From: Allocoprobacillus merdigallinarum
GTDB taxonomy: Bacteria > Bacillota_I > Bacilli_A > Erysipelotrichales > Coprobacillaceae
Assembly: GCA_019117525.1 (NCBI GenBank)
Contig: DWZO01000067.1
Location: forward strand, 1-64,000
Direction: 5' to 3'
Length of the DNA stretch: 64,000 nucleotides
Shown piece after piece: positions 1 through 7,959 of this stretch. The number at the start of each line of letters is the position of its first letter. The first letter of the stretch is position 1. A program made the position numbers and the translations under genes. The notes beneath the pieces were generated by a model. That model was not told the origin of the DNA. It saw only the letters and a list, made by a program, of their open reading frames with translations, and searched no databases.

Positions 1-1
1 A

Positions 2-1162
2 AATTCATTTGTGATTAAAGGAATTGAAAAAGATAATTATGTTATTGAAGAAACTGAAAAAGGATTTATGATTAAAATCAACACTTTAGAAGATAAAGCG
101 ACTATTTCTTATAAGACAAAGATAGTCAATAATGACTTGGCTGGAAAATCTGTTATGAATAAGGCTGATGTCACTTGTTCAAATAATCCAGACATTGTAG
201 AAACGCAATTAGAAAACTTGATTGTAGAGCCTGGTCTTGCCATAGTGAAAACTACAGATAAGGAAAGCTACAACATACATGATAAAATTCATTATGCTGT
301 TACAGTAAAGCAGACTGATCCAAATGCTGTTGCAAATGATGTAGTAATCCATGATTTTGATATGACAGATGGATTGAAATTATTGGATGATACCATTTCT
401 GTTTCAGGTCTTGCTGAAGATCAGAATTATGAAATTGTTACAGATGGAAACTCATTTTCTGTCTATATTGACCATTTGAATTATGATCAAAAAGTTATCA
501 TTGGTTATGATGCTTTGGTAGATGATAATAATCTTGCTGATAGAAATGTCATCAACAAGGCGAGTATTACATGTTCCAACAATCCTGATGTCATTGAAAC
601 AGAAGTCAAAAACAAGATTCTAATGCCTGTCTTTGAAATCAAAAAGACTACGGATAAGGAATACTATAACTATAATGAAGTTATTCATTATACTGTCAAG
701 ACAAGGCAGATAGTTGAGGGTGCTATAGCATACGATGTTGTTTTAGACGATACTCATTTGAATGATGGTTTAGTCATAGACATGGATTCTATTGAAGTCA
801 AAGGGATTGATCAATTTGAAATTGAGAAATCTGGTAATGGATATATATTGATTCCAGATAATCCAATCAGTGATGAAGAAATAACAATTACTTATGATGC
901 ATTGGTAGATGATAAGGCATTGGAAGGACGAAGAATCAATCATGATGTCTATATCTGGTGTTCTAACAATCCATATGTAGCCAAGTGGGAAAGTGAAGTT
1001 GCAAATACCATTATCAAGCCAAAGCCAATGGTCACTATCAAGGACAATGCAGTTGTCAAGGATGAAGTAGTAGTCACAGATGACAGTGCCTATATAGCAT
1101 TGCCAGCCTTGACTATTGTCTTAGCTGGATTAGGAATATATCTTTTCAGAAAGAAAGCATAA
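2..1162 (+). CDS. C-terminal part of a repeat-built surface adhesin (DUF11/isopeptide-like domains), 5' end missing
   Basis: The frame is open to the left edge, so this is the end of a larger protein. The visible 386 residues contain about two and a half copies of a module of roughly 130 residues. Each copy has a KTTDKE-Y strand followed by an I-Y segment, then a YDALVDD stretch and a CSNNP motif (nt about 173, 569 and 957). Paired Lys and Asn residues in such modules often form internal isopeptide bonds in DUF11-like or fimbrial-type domains. I infer this from the pattern; it is not shown. The C terminus has a hydrophobic segment and the basic tail FRKKA, which fits membrane or wall anchoring, but I see no LPxTG sortase motif before it. 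As the first visible gene of the conjugative element, it may help mating-pair contact. Confidence 0.7.
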   Translation, partial: NSFVIKGIEKDNYVIEETEKGFMIKINTLEDKATISYKTKIVNNDLAGKSVMNKADVTCSNNPDIVETQLENLIVEPGLAIVKTTDKESYNIHDKIHYAVTVKQTDPNAVANDVVIHDFDMTDGLKLLDDTISVSGLAEDQNYEIVTDGNSFSVYIDHLNYDQKVIIGYDALVDDNNLADRNVINKASITCSNNPDVIETEVKNKILMPVFEIKKTTDKEYYNYNEVIHYTVKTRQIVEGAIAYDVVLDDTHLNDGLVIDMDSIEVKGIDQFEIEKSGNGYILIPDNPISDEEITITYDALVDDKALEGRRINHDVYIWCSNNPYVAKWESEVANTIIKPKPMVTIKDNAVVKDEVVVTDDSAYIALPALTIVLAGLGIYLFRKKA

Positions 1163-1163
1163 G

Positions 1164-1186
1164 GGTGGAAACATTTCCACCTTTTT
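1164..1186 (+). terminator. Hairpin after the adhesin gene, GGTGGAA type
   Basis: Arms GGTGGAA (1164-1170) and TTCCACC (1175-1181) enclose a 4-nt loop and are followed by TTTTT. It starts 2 nt after the stop codon. The same arm sequence recurs after the genes ending at 7919 and 10323. Confidence 0.75.
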
Positions 1187-1266
1187 GATTTTTTAATGAA
1201 ATCAAGTCATTTTTAACCCAAAAAGATACATTTTTAAGACTTTATAGAGAAGGAGATGGCAAAAAC

Positions 1267-2190
1267 TTGTACAGAAAGAAACTTTTGTTGCTGGTATTCA
1301 TTATGATTGCATTATTGTTGTGTGGTTGTTCCGTAGATAATCAGATTCATTTCAGGAAGGATCTGATCATTGAATATGGATCAGATAGAACTCCACTTCA
1401 CATGATTGAAAGAATTGGAAATACAGAAATTACAGATCAGATGATAAATGACAATGTACTTGAATGTGGCAATATGAAAATTGTATGCAAACAGACCATT
1501 GATACAGAAAAGCTTGGAAAATACGATGTTACTTATGAAACTTCTGACAGCAATAACCGCTATATTACCAAGACCATACAGGTAGCTGATACAGTGCCAC
1601 CAGAAATATCATTTAAGGGATTGAAGCAAAATGTATTGGAAATGGAACTTGCTGATTTCAAGAATTATAATTTTTCAAAGAACATTACAGTTACTGATAA
1701 CTATGATGAAGATCCAACCGTGGATGTATCAGTGAAAGAAATCAATTCCAACAAGGAATATACTGTCCAGGTGATTGCTACTGATTGTTTTGATAATGTG
1801 TCAAAAGATGAATTTGTAGTGAAAATCAAGGAAGAAAAAAAAGAAAAGAACGAAAATGAAGGCAAGACAAGCTCAAAACAAGAGTCAGAAAGGGTAGATA
1901 AAAAATCTTCTTCAAGTGAGAAAAAAGAATCTCATTCTAATAAATCCAAGAATGATACGTCTCAAAAAAAGAATGATTCCAATAGTGCTTCATCATCTAC
2001 AGCATCATCACAGAAAAAAGGAAGTCAGAGTTTCTATTTTGGAGAGCACTATACATTGAATGGGCAGGACGTTGAATGCAACATGGAGAATGTGTATCAA
2101 ATCTGTTCGTCTCGTATGAGTGGCAATTCAGAATGCATTCCAATTCAGGAGAATGGAGTATATATTGGCATGAAGCTTAATTTTTATTAA
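1267..2190 (+). CDS. Lipoprotein with Ig-like domain and Ser/Lys-rich linker
   Basis: A 307-residue protein with a TTG start, preceded by AGGAG at 1251. The ATG at 1256 is in another frame, so TTG is the supported start. The N terminus is a lipoprotein signal: basic MYRKK, a hydrophobic core, and LCGC as lipobox, so the mature chain should begin at Cys21. Residues about 90-190 resemble a bacterial Ig-like fold (DTVPPEISFKG, then a TVTDNYDEDP strand). This is followed by a low-complexity Lys/Ser/Glu linker of about 60 residues and a short C-terminal domain with three Cys. It probably sits outside the membrane, tethered by lipid. It lies between the adhesin and the transfer genes of the element. 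Its exact role is unknown; a surface or mating-pair function is an inference. Confidence 0.65.
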   Translation: MYRKKLLLLVFIMIALLLCGCSVDNQIHFRKDLIIEYGSDRTPLHMIERIGNTEITDQMINDNVLECGNMKIVCKQTIDTEKLGKYDVTYETSDSNNRYITKTIQVADTVPPEISFKGLKQNVLEMELADFKNYNFSKNITVTDNYDEDPTVDVSVKEINSNKEYTVQVIATDCFDNVSKDEFVVKIKEEKKEKNENEGKTSSKQESERVDKKSSSSEKKESHSNKSKNDTSQKKNDSNSASSSTASSQKKGSQSFYFGEHYTLNGQDVECNMENVYQICSSRMSGNSECIPIQENGVYIGMKLNFY

Positions 2191-2213
2191 TCAAGAAGGC
2201 AGGTATTTCATAT

Positions 2214-2465
2214 ATGGAAGCAAGAAAGACAGAAAAAATAAAATATCCCCGAAAAAAAATGATTATAGGTATTGTTTTACTTGTGATTGTTGGTGCTGCA
2301 CATATCATACAGTATACGGCACTTATGAGAGACTACACTTTCAATTACATAACGACAGTCATTCAGAATAATACTGTCAATTTTATTGTCATAGGCATAT
2401 TACTGATTTTTATGAATGCGATTGAAATCAAACTCATAAGGAAAAGACTCAAGGATAGGCTATAG
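2214..2465 (+). CDS. Small two-helix membrane protein of the conjugative element
   Basis: An 83-residue protein with a basic N terminus (EARKTEKIKYPRKK) and two hydrophobic segments at about residues 16-33 and 52-68, ending in a basic tail. AGAAGGCAGG lies upstream. It sits 23 nt after the lipoprotein and 13 nt before the PcfB-like gene, so it is almost certainly cotranscribed with the transfer operon. I do not recognise a family. Its place suggests an accessory membrane part of the transfer machine, but that rests on location only. Confidence 0.6.
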   Translation: MEARKTEKIKYPRKKMIIGIVLLVIVGAAHIIQYTALMRDYTFNYITTVIQNNTVNFIVIGILLIFMNAIEIKLIRKRLKDRL

Positions 2466-2478
2466 GGGAGGTGAAAAT

Positions 2479-3123
2479 GTGGATTTACATGAGTCCAAAA
2501 GAAAACTGGATATGATGATTATGGTTGGAATGTCAGCTACAGATTCTATACTGGAGGCAATGAGAAGGTTCAGCTATTCTTTCAAGAATGCTGATCTTAA
2601 CAAGGCTGATGGGATACTCAAGACCTATAAGGAATATGAAGGAAAGCATTTTACAAATGAGAGTAAATTTATTCGATATAACAGGATGAAACGCAGTCAG
2701 GAGCTTACACATATATCTGTAAGCAATTCAGAGTTGCGTATCTTTGAACGCTTATGCAGGGATTACGGTGTTGATATGTGTTACCTAAAGCGTCCTGATA
2801 ATCTTGAAGAATTGTTTGAAAGATCCCAGCGTGGGGAGCAGCTAAGTAAAACTCAGCAGGATATTCTTAATGCATTTACAGTAACTGATATAAATGGAAA
2901 CAAGATTTTAAAGAATGATGCAAGTCTGATCATATTTAATACGCTGGATCTGGATGTTATGGATAGAATATTGGATAGATTAGAAGAAAAAACAATGAAC
3001 ATTGCAAGACGTAAGCAAAGAGCACAGGATTTTATCAATCGAATGAAGAAAGACCATAAGGATCATGATTATCAGAAAGATAAAAGCAAGGAAAATATGA
3101 AAGATTTTCAAAAGGATATTTAG
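2479..3123 (+). CDS. PcfB-like (DUF3801) conjugation accessory protein
   Basis: A 214-residue protein with a GTG start and a strong GGGGAGGTGA site just upstream. Residues about 70-105 carry the pattern SNSELRIFERLCRDYGVDM followed by YLKRP. This resembles the core of PcfB/DUF3801 proteins, where an 'F-K-YGVDF-LKKD' stretch is typical. In pCF10 and Tn1549-like elements, PcfB lies directly upstream of the coupling protein and helps recruit the relaxosome. Here the VirD4-type gene is three genes downstream, separated by two small genes. The C terminus is a charged, probably helical tail rich in Lys and Asp. The family call rests on one motif region and gene order. Confidence 0.55.
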   Translation: MDLHESKRKLDMMIMVGMSATDSILEAMRRFSYSFKNADLNKADGILKTYKEYEGKHFTNESKFIRYNRMKRSQELTHISVSNSELRIFERLCRDYGVDMCYLKRPDNLEELFERSQRGEQLSKTQQDILNAFTVTDINGNKILKNDASLIIFNTLDLDVMDRILDRLEEKTMNIARRKQRAQDFINRMKKDHKDHDYQKDKSKENMKDFQKDI

Positions 3124-3143
3124 TTTGTAGGAGTGTGATGATA

Positions 3144-3650
3144 ATGAAGATAAATGTTTATATTAATGTTGATACTTTTATTTCTTCTGGCAGTATTACA
3201 AATATCTCAAACATCTATAAGCAAGGATTCTTTTTGAATAGGAAGCCAATTACTAATATTCTGGAGGCTTTTAAAAAAATGGGAAGATCAGATGAAATGC
3301 AGATATATGTTATCTCCTATTACCCAGAATCTGTGTATGCAAAAAATGAGAGAAATCAGTGGATTGATAGATTTTTGCCTGAAATAGAAGAAAACCAAAG
3401 AATATTTTTACCATATGGCAAAAAGAATCCAAATACTTATAAAAGCAAGGATGTTCTTATTGACAGTAATTTTGAAAATCTTAATCAGTGGCAGGGCATT
3501 GGCATTGCAATAGGAAATGATTCAGAACAGTGGAATGGACCACATATAGATTCATCATTAAATTCATCGGTACTGTTTTATACTATCAAGAGAATGATTG
3601 CTGAACAGTATTCAAAGAAATACATACAGGAAACAATGAACTTAAGTTAA
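3144..3650 (+). CDS. HAD-superfamily 5'-nucleotidase-like protein, probably catalytically altered
   Basis: About 168 residues. The frame opens at GTG 3135, but TAGGAG at 3128-3133 spaces best to ATG 3144 (ATG 3138 is the alternative). The order of elements resembles 5'(3')-deoxyribonucleotidase-like HAD proteins: an N-terminal strand KINVYINVDTF, a YVISYYPES turn, the helix KNERNQWIDRFLPEI, a phosphate-loop-like PYGKK, and DVLIDSNFENLNQW near residue 112. In active members the first strand reads DxDxT or DxDG; here it is N-V-D-T, so the nucleophile Asp appears replaced by Asn. It could be a sensor or structural nucleotide-binding protein rather than an enzyme. It is the least expected member of this transfer operon. 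The assignment comes from motifs read by eye. Confidence 0.45.
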   Translation: MKINVYINVDTFISSGSITNISNIYKQGFFLNRKPITNILEAFKKMGRSDEMQIYVISYYPESVYAKNERNQWIDRFLPEIEENQRIFLPYGKKNPNTYKSKDVLIDSNFENLNQWQGIGIAIGNDSEQWNGPHIDSSLNSSVLFYTIKRMIAEQYSKKYIQETMNLS

Positions 3651-3660
3651 GAGGGTAAGT

Positions 3661-3990
3661 ATGAGAAGATTATTTTTTAAAGTTATGATATTGGTTTTAA
3701 AAATGAAATTCAAATTGATGAAGATGCTAAGAAGAAAGAAAAAATCAGCAGATTTTAATATCGAAGAAGAAGCTAGAAAGCTAGGAATGACGGTTGAAGA
3801 TTATAGAAGAAACATTCTATTGGAAAAGCCTAAATCAAGGTTAAATGATATTTATGATATTCATCAGCATGATATAGAATTTGTTGAAAATGAAAAAAGA
3901 AAATTCAACGATGAAATTATATTATCAACTGAAAGAAAGGATGCATTTAGAGAACTTTATGAGTTTGAGAGGTATGTTGAATCGCTATGA
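3661..3990 (+). CDS. Small basic protein, translationally coupled to the coupling ATPase gene
   Basis: A 109-residue protein with AGAGGGTAAGT before the ATG. The first 27 residues are hydrophobic and Lys/Arg-rich (a short possible membrane-associated helix). After them comes a charged helical region with a small conserved-looking segment EEEARKLGMTVEDYRR. Its stop overlaps the start of the VirD4-type gene by 4 nt (ATGA at 3987), which indicates translational coupling. I do not recognise a family. The tight coupling suggests it works with the coupling protein, perhaps as an adaptor. Confidence 0.6.
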   Translation: MRRLFFKVMILVLKMKFKLMKMLRRKKKSADFNIEEEARKLGMTVEDYRRNILLEKPKSRLNDIYDIHQHDIEFVENEKRKFNDEIILSTERKDAFRELYEFERYVESL

Positions 3991-5840
3991 AGAAAATCAA
4001 TAAGAATTATATTATTGCATTCATTATCATGTTTCTGATTGGCAATAGATGTTATTCCATATTTCAATATAATTCAGGCAGATATGATATGCTTCAGTGC
4101 ATATTGAAGATGGTAACAGATTTCCTGCCAAGTTTTTCTAGCAGTTATCTAGGATATTCGTTTAATGTTTCAACGGTGGCACTTATAATGAGTATAGGTG
4201 CAGGATTGGCAACTGTTGTAGCCATGATTTATTCCTGCATGAATAAGAAGCAGTACATGGAAGGAGAAGAACATGGGACTGCAAGATATGGCTACATTAA
4301 TGAAGAAGCTTCTAGTCTTAGGGATGAGGATGAAAAAAACAATATTCCCTATTCAAAGAACATCTCTATATCAATGAATACACGAAAGACTTGGCTTAAC
4401 AACAATACGCTTACGATAGGAGGATCAGGAAGTGGAAAGACATATAGTCATGTCAAGCCATCAGCTTTGCAGATGAACTGCAACTATGTCATTACTGATC
4501 CAAAGGATACACTTGTTAGAGAAATAGGCAATGCATTTGCGGCATATGGATATGACATTAAATATCTCAATCTGGTAGATATGAGCCGCAGCATGAAATA
4601 CAATCCTTTAAGATACATAGATAAACCTTCAGACGTATTAAAATTTGTGAACAACTTCATCAGCAATACGACAAAGGAAAATGCCAATCAGGGTGGTGAT
4701 GATTTCTTTGTGAAGGCAGAAATAGCATGGCTGACCTTTGCTATTTTTTTTATACTTGCCTGTGGAGATGAAAATGAAAGAAATCTAAACACTGTTATGG
4801 ATTTATTGGATCTGGCAGATGCCAGTGAGGAAGATGAAAATGCCAAATGTGTTCTTGATGTCATGGTTGATCAGCTTGAAGAAAGCTATAACCAATTAAA
4901 AGATGAGGGATACGAGGATAAAAACAGCTACACATTTTTAGCTATTAGACAATATCATCTCTACAAGAAGGCGGCAGGAAAAACTGCCAAAAGTATTCTT
5001 ATCAGTATCGGTGTGCGACTGGCAGTGTTTAATATTCCAGAACTCAAAGAATTACTGTCTGATGATGAACTTCACCTTGAAGAAATTGGAAAGCCAAGAA
5101 TTGACGAAAAAGGTAATATGATCAAGACCGTGCTTTTTGTTGCTATTAGTGACTATGATAGCACCTATTCATTTATGGCATCGGTTATTTACCAGCAGCT
5201 ATATGAAATCTTATATAGAATTGCAGACTCAACACCAAAAGGAAAGCTTCCCATTCATACACGATTTATTTTGGACGAGTTTGCAAATACAGGGAAGCAA
5301 CAGGACTTTGAAATCAAGATAGCTACTATGCGATCACGTGAAATAAGTGTGGATATCATACTACAGAATCTAGCCCAACTAAAAAATCTATATAAGGAAA
5401 GCTGGGAAACAATCGTGGGTAACACAGATGTAACCCTATTTTTGGGTGGAAAGGAATATTCAACGTTGGAGCAGCTTTCTAAATGGATAGGAAATACTAC
5501 AGTTTATTACTTGAACATTACAGAAAATAGAGGAGGAAACAATGGTGGCTGGTCAAAATCAAATCAGATTGTTCAAAGACCGCTAATGGCACCAGATGAA
5601 ATTGGGAGGCTGAAAAGAACAGAATGCCTTGTACATGTTCGAGGAGAACATATATTCAGGGATGAAAAGTATCCTTTAGATAAGCATCCTAATTACAGGC
5701 TTACCGCAGATTATGATGAAAGCTTATTTTTTAATACCGATGAAATTATCAGAAAAAATAGGCAAAGAGTTTATGATGAACAGGAAGATAGCATCAATAT
5801 TCTTGGAAATACTGAACTGATTGGAAAGCAAAATGAATAA
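3987..5840 (+). CDS. VirD4/TraG-type conjugative coupling ATPase (T4CP)
   Basis: A 617-residue membrane ATPase that links the relaxase-DNA complex to the type IV secretion channel. Two N-terminal membrane segments lie at about residues 9-20 and 62-84. The Walker A motif GGSGSGKT is at about 145-152, followed by YVITDPKDT, typical of the TraG/VirD4 family. Walker B is FILDEFANTG at about 427, followed by a sensor-like RSREISVDIILQNLAQL stretch. Length and order fit the type IV secretion 'conjugative DNA transfer' family. It starts inside the end of the preceding gene and is followed by a hairpin and the pilin-like gene, as in Tn1549-like elements. Confidence 0.93.
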   Translation: MKKINKNYIIAFIIMFLIGNRCYSIFQYNSGRYDMLQCILKMVTDFLPSFSSSYLGYSFNVSTVALIMSIGAGLATVVAMIYSCMNKKQYMEGEEHGTARYGYINEEASSLRDEDEKNNIPYSKNISISMNTRKTWLNNNTLTIGGSGSGKTYSHVKPSALQMNCNYVITDPKDTLVREIGNAFAAYGYDIKYLNLVDMSRSMKYNPLRYIDKPSDVLKFVNNFISNTTKENANQGGDDFFVKAEIAWLTFAIFFILACGDENERNLNTVMDLLDLADASEEDENAKCVLDVMVDQLEESYNQLKDEGYEDKNSYTFLAIRQYHLYKKAAGKTAKSILISIGVRLAVFNIPELKELLSDDELHLEEIGKPRIDEKGNMIKTVLFVAISDYDSTYSFMASVIYQQLYEILYRIADSTPKGKLPIHTRFILDEFANTGKQQDFEIKIATMRSREISVDIILQNLAQLKNLYKESWETIVGNTDVTLFLGGKEYSTLEQLSKWIGNTTVYYLNITENRGGNNGGWSKSNQIVQRPLMAPDEIGRLKRTECLVHVRGEHIFRDEKYPLDKHPNYRLTADYDESLFFNTDEIIRKNRQRVYDEQEDSINILGNTELIGKQNE

Positions 5841-5848
5841 CTAAATTG

Positions 5849-5872
5849 AGATGGAGCAATCCATCTTTTTTT
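5849..5872 (+). terminator. Terminator hairpin after the coupling ATPase
   Basis: AGATGGA (5849-5855), loop GCAA, TCCATCT (5860-5866), then a T run. It may act as an attenuator, because the transfer genes continue downstream in the same direction. Confidence 0.75.
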
Positions 5873-5903
5873 ATTCTAAAAAATTTGAAAGGAGGTGAGG
5901 ATA

Positions 5904-6110
5904 ATGGACGCATTTAACACTGTTAGAGGACTTGTACAAGGTGGTGTAGCTGCATATGGAGTTTTCTTGATTGTTAAAGGATTAGTTACTGCTGGTGGAG
6001 GGCTATCGAATCATCAGAGTACAGAATTAAGAGATGGTTTTGCATCAGTCATTGGAGGAGCCATGATTGTCGCAGGTGCAGTTATTGTTGGAACAATAAA
6101 TATTGGATAA
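5904..6110 (+). CDS. Maff2/VirB2-like small membrane protein (pilin-like)
   Basis: A 68-residue protein. The frame opens at GTG 5895, but that codon lies within the GGAGGTGAGG site (5891-5900), so ATG 5904 is the start. It has two hydrophobic glycine-rich segments (about residues 9-30 and 47-66) joined by the short polar loop SNHQSTELRDG. That architecture is typical of the Maff2 family in Firmicute conjugative elements and of VirB2-like pilins. It lies between the coupling ATPase and the TrbL-like gene, the usual Maff2 location. It is flanked by hairpins on both sides (5849-5872 and 6119-6160), which could give this small subunit its own, more stable mRNA. The pilin role is an inference from size and position. 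Confidence 0.7.
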   Translation: MDAFNTVRGLVQGGVAAYGVFLIVKGLVTAGGGLSNHQSTELRDGFASVIGGAMIVAGAVIVGTINIG

Positions 6111-6118
6111 ATATAGAA

Positions 6119-6160
6119 AGAATAGAAACAATAGTTAAAAATGACCTTTGTTTCTATTCT
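6119..6160 (+). repeat. Long perfect hairpin between pilin-like and TrbL-like genes
   Basis: 13-bp perfect arms, AGAATAGAAACAA (6119-6131) and TTGTTTCTATTCT (6148-6160), with a 16-nt loop. No T tail follows, so it looks more like an mRNA 3'-end or stability hairpin than a plain terminator. Confidence 0.7.
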
Positions 6161-6184
6161 ATCAGTTAGATGAGGAGTGAAGAT

Positions 6185-7027
6185 ATGGATTTTATTACTG
6201 ACGGTATCGTTGATTTTTTAGTTGGAGTGTATTCTGATTTCTTTTCGGGTGTTAAGAATCTCTATGATATTGCCATTGTCACACCACAGTCCTGGATGGA
6301 TGGAACCATCTGGAATACAGTCACCAAATTTAATGAGGTTGCAGTTTTACCAATTGCCTGGATTTTACTTTCAATGTTTTTGCTATTTGAAATGGTGCAT
6401 GTCATTGAAAGATCGCAGGCAAAAGGACCAGATCAAATGATGCTCATATGTCAGGTCCTGCTAAAGATACTGATAGCAAAGGTTATGATGGAAAATGTAG
6501 GTGTCATCATTGCAGCAATATTTGAAATTGCTTCAGAAATTGTCAAGAATGGAAAATATCTTATATCATTTCAGGATGCAAACATCAGTCCAGATACGAG
6601 TGAGTTTGCTGATTCATTTGAAAATCAGGGATTTTGGGTTATTTTGGCAGCAGGACTTGAAGGAATCATCTTATCACTTGCACAAAAACTATGCTTTGTG
6701 ATTGCACAGGTTGTCATTGAATTGCGATTTGTTGAAATCTATGCATTTACTGCTGTATCCAGCTTGGCATTTTCTACATTTCCAAGTGAAGAATATTCCC
6801 AGATTGGAAAGAACTTTATAAAAAGAATGGCAGCGTGTGCTTTACATGTTGTTTTTATATGTGCTGTGCTTTATATGTATGTCACAATTGTGTCTAAAGT
6901 TTCTTTTTCTGGTACAGCCGATAATCCTACGGGAGCACTATTTACAGCATTTGGCTATACCATTTTAATGCTTATAGCTCTGTTCCAGACTTCGGGATGG
7001 GCAAGAAGTCTTACGCAGGCACAATAA
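6185..7027 (+). CDS. TrbL/VirB6-like channel membrane protein (CD0411-like)
   Basis: About 280 residues. GAGGAGTGA at 6172-6180 places the start at ATG 6185 rather than the upstream ATG 6170, which overlaps the ribosome site. There are five or more hydrophobic segments, at roughly residues 8-25, 55-75, 88-112, 155-178 and 215-265, with no long soluble domain. The N-terminal PQSWMDGTIWNTV region and the location between the pilin-like and PrgI genes match the TrbL-like proteins of Tn1549/CTn elements. Such proteins are thought to form the inner part of the DNA-transfer pore. The family call is supported by topology and gene order. Confidence 0.75.
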   Translation: MDFITDGIVDFLVGVYSDFFSGVKNLYDIAIVTPQSWMDGTIWNTVTKFNEVAVLPIAWILLSMFLLFEMVHVIERSQAKGPDQMMLICQVLLKILIAKVMMENVGVIIAAIFEIASEIVKNGKYLISFQDANISPDTSEFADSFENQGFWVILAAGLEGIILSLAQKLCFVIAQVVIELRFVEIYAFTAVSSLAFSTFPSEEYSQIGKNFIKRMAACALHVVFICAVLYMYVTIVSKVSFSGTADNPTGALFTAFGYTILMLIALFQTSGWARSLTQAQ

Positions 7028-7041
7028 AAAGGAGGAAAATA

Positions 7042-7542
7042 ATGGATAAAAAGTCATTTAACAAGAAATATATTACATTTACAAAGCAGCAGATTATCAG
7101 GGTCAGCAATCACAAATCATTTATAGATACAAGTACAGGTGAACCAATGAAGATGTATACTGTAAAGCTTCCTTCCAAGAATTACAGATTTACTCAATTT
7201 GAACCAGACATCAATGGCATTGAGCGTAATGATAGAACTGCTACGATAAGCATTGGTGCACCATATGTCAAGCAAAATGAAAACAATCCAGATATCTATT
7301 ATACCTATCCTGTTCCTGATAGAGATTATACAATCAACTTTAAAGGTCGCATTGCAGGAAAGGAAAATGGAAAGAACATCTTTGATAAACCAGAGTCTTT
7401 GACTATCAAGGGAAAGGATCTCATTAGAATCTTTGATGAGGCAAGAGAAATATCCAAGAAGAAAAAAGTAGAGCTGAAGAAGTTAAAAAAAGAGATTGAA
7501 GTCAATGACAAAGCCAAAGATAATAAGGAGCTGTCTAAATAA
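7042..7542 (+). CDS. Conserved conjugative-element protein of unknown function
   Basis: 166 residues. The frame reads back to 6997, inside the previous gene, but AAAGGAGG at 7028-7035 points clearly to ATG 7042. The protein has no signal or membrane segment. Residues about 1-110 look beta-rich (TGEPMKMYTVKLPSKNYRF; AYTYPVPDRDY-like strands), followed by a Lys-rich helix ending KELSK. Its stop overlaps the next start as TAATG, so it is translationally coupled to prgI. It resembles a small soluble, possibly nucleic-acid-binding protein found between trbL-like and prgI genes in related elements, but I cannot name the family. Confidence 0.6.
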   Translation: MDKKSFNKKYITFTKQQIIRVSNHKSFIDTSTGEPMKMYTVKLPSKNYRFTQFEPDINGIERNDRTATISIGAPYVKQNENNPDIYYTYPVPDRDYTINFKGRIAGKENGKNIFDKPESLTIKGKDLIRIFDEAREISKKKKVELKKLKKEIEVNDKAKDNKELSK

Positions 7543-7919
7543 TGCTGTATATCAAGATACCAAAGGATCTTCGTGAGTATAAGCAAAAAGTATTTATGGG
7601 CAGAACAGCTCAGGAATTATTTTGGATTGTGCTGGCATTGATTGCAGGTGGAGCAGTTTTTGCTGTTTGTTGGTTTACAGTTGGAACTCAGATTGGTAGT
7701 TATGTAACCATGGCTGTTGCGTTACCAATCTTTTTTTGTGGATTTGTCACAATACAGGATATGACAGCTCTAGAATTTATCAAGAAAGTTGCAATCTACT
7801 ACAAAAGAAATGGTCGTCTGAAATATGATAATTCGTATTTAAAAGCTGAAAAAGAGTCCACATCAAAGGAAAAAAGAAATTATAAAAAGATGATTAAGAA
7901 AATGAATGAAAAAATGTAG
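7542..7919 (+). CDS. PrgI family type IV secretion membrane protein
   Basis: A 125-residue protein starting MLYIKIPKDLREYK and containing FMGRTAQELFW, both characteristic of PrgI/VirB3-like proteins of Gram-positive conjugation systems. Two membrane segments (about residues 29-47 and 52-70) are followed by a basic C-terminal tail. PrgI homologues anchor the VirB4 ATPase at the channel, and here the virB4 gene follows directly. The start codon overlaps the stop of the preceding gene. Confidence 0.85.
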   Translation: MLYIKIPKDLREYKQKVFMGRTAQELFWIVLALIAGGAVFAVCWFTVGTQIGSYVTMAVALPIFFCGFVTIQDMTALEFIKKVAIYYKRNGRLKYDNSYLKAEKESTSKEKRNYKKMIKKMNEKM

Positions 7920-7937
7920 GTGGAAATATTGCCACCT
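7918..7937 (+). terminator. Short GGTGG-type hairpin before virB4
   Basis: AGGTGG (7918-7923) and CCACCT (7932-7937) around an 8-nt loop, overlapping the prgI stop codon. It belongs to the same hairpin set as 1164-1181 and 10322-10346. The stem is short, so it is probably only a weak terminator or an mRNA feature. Confidence 0.5.
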
Positions 7938-7959
7938 TTAATATTGGAGGAATAGATAG

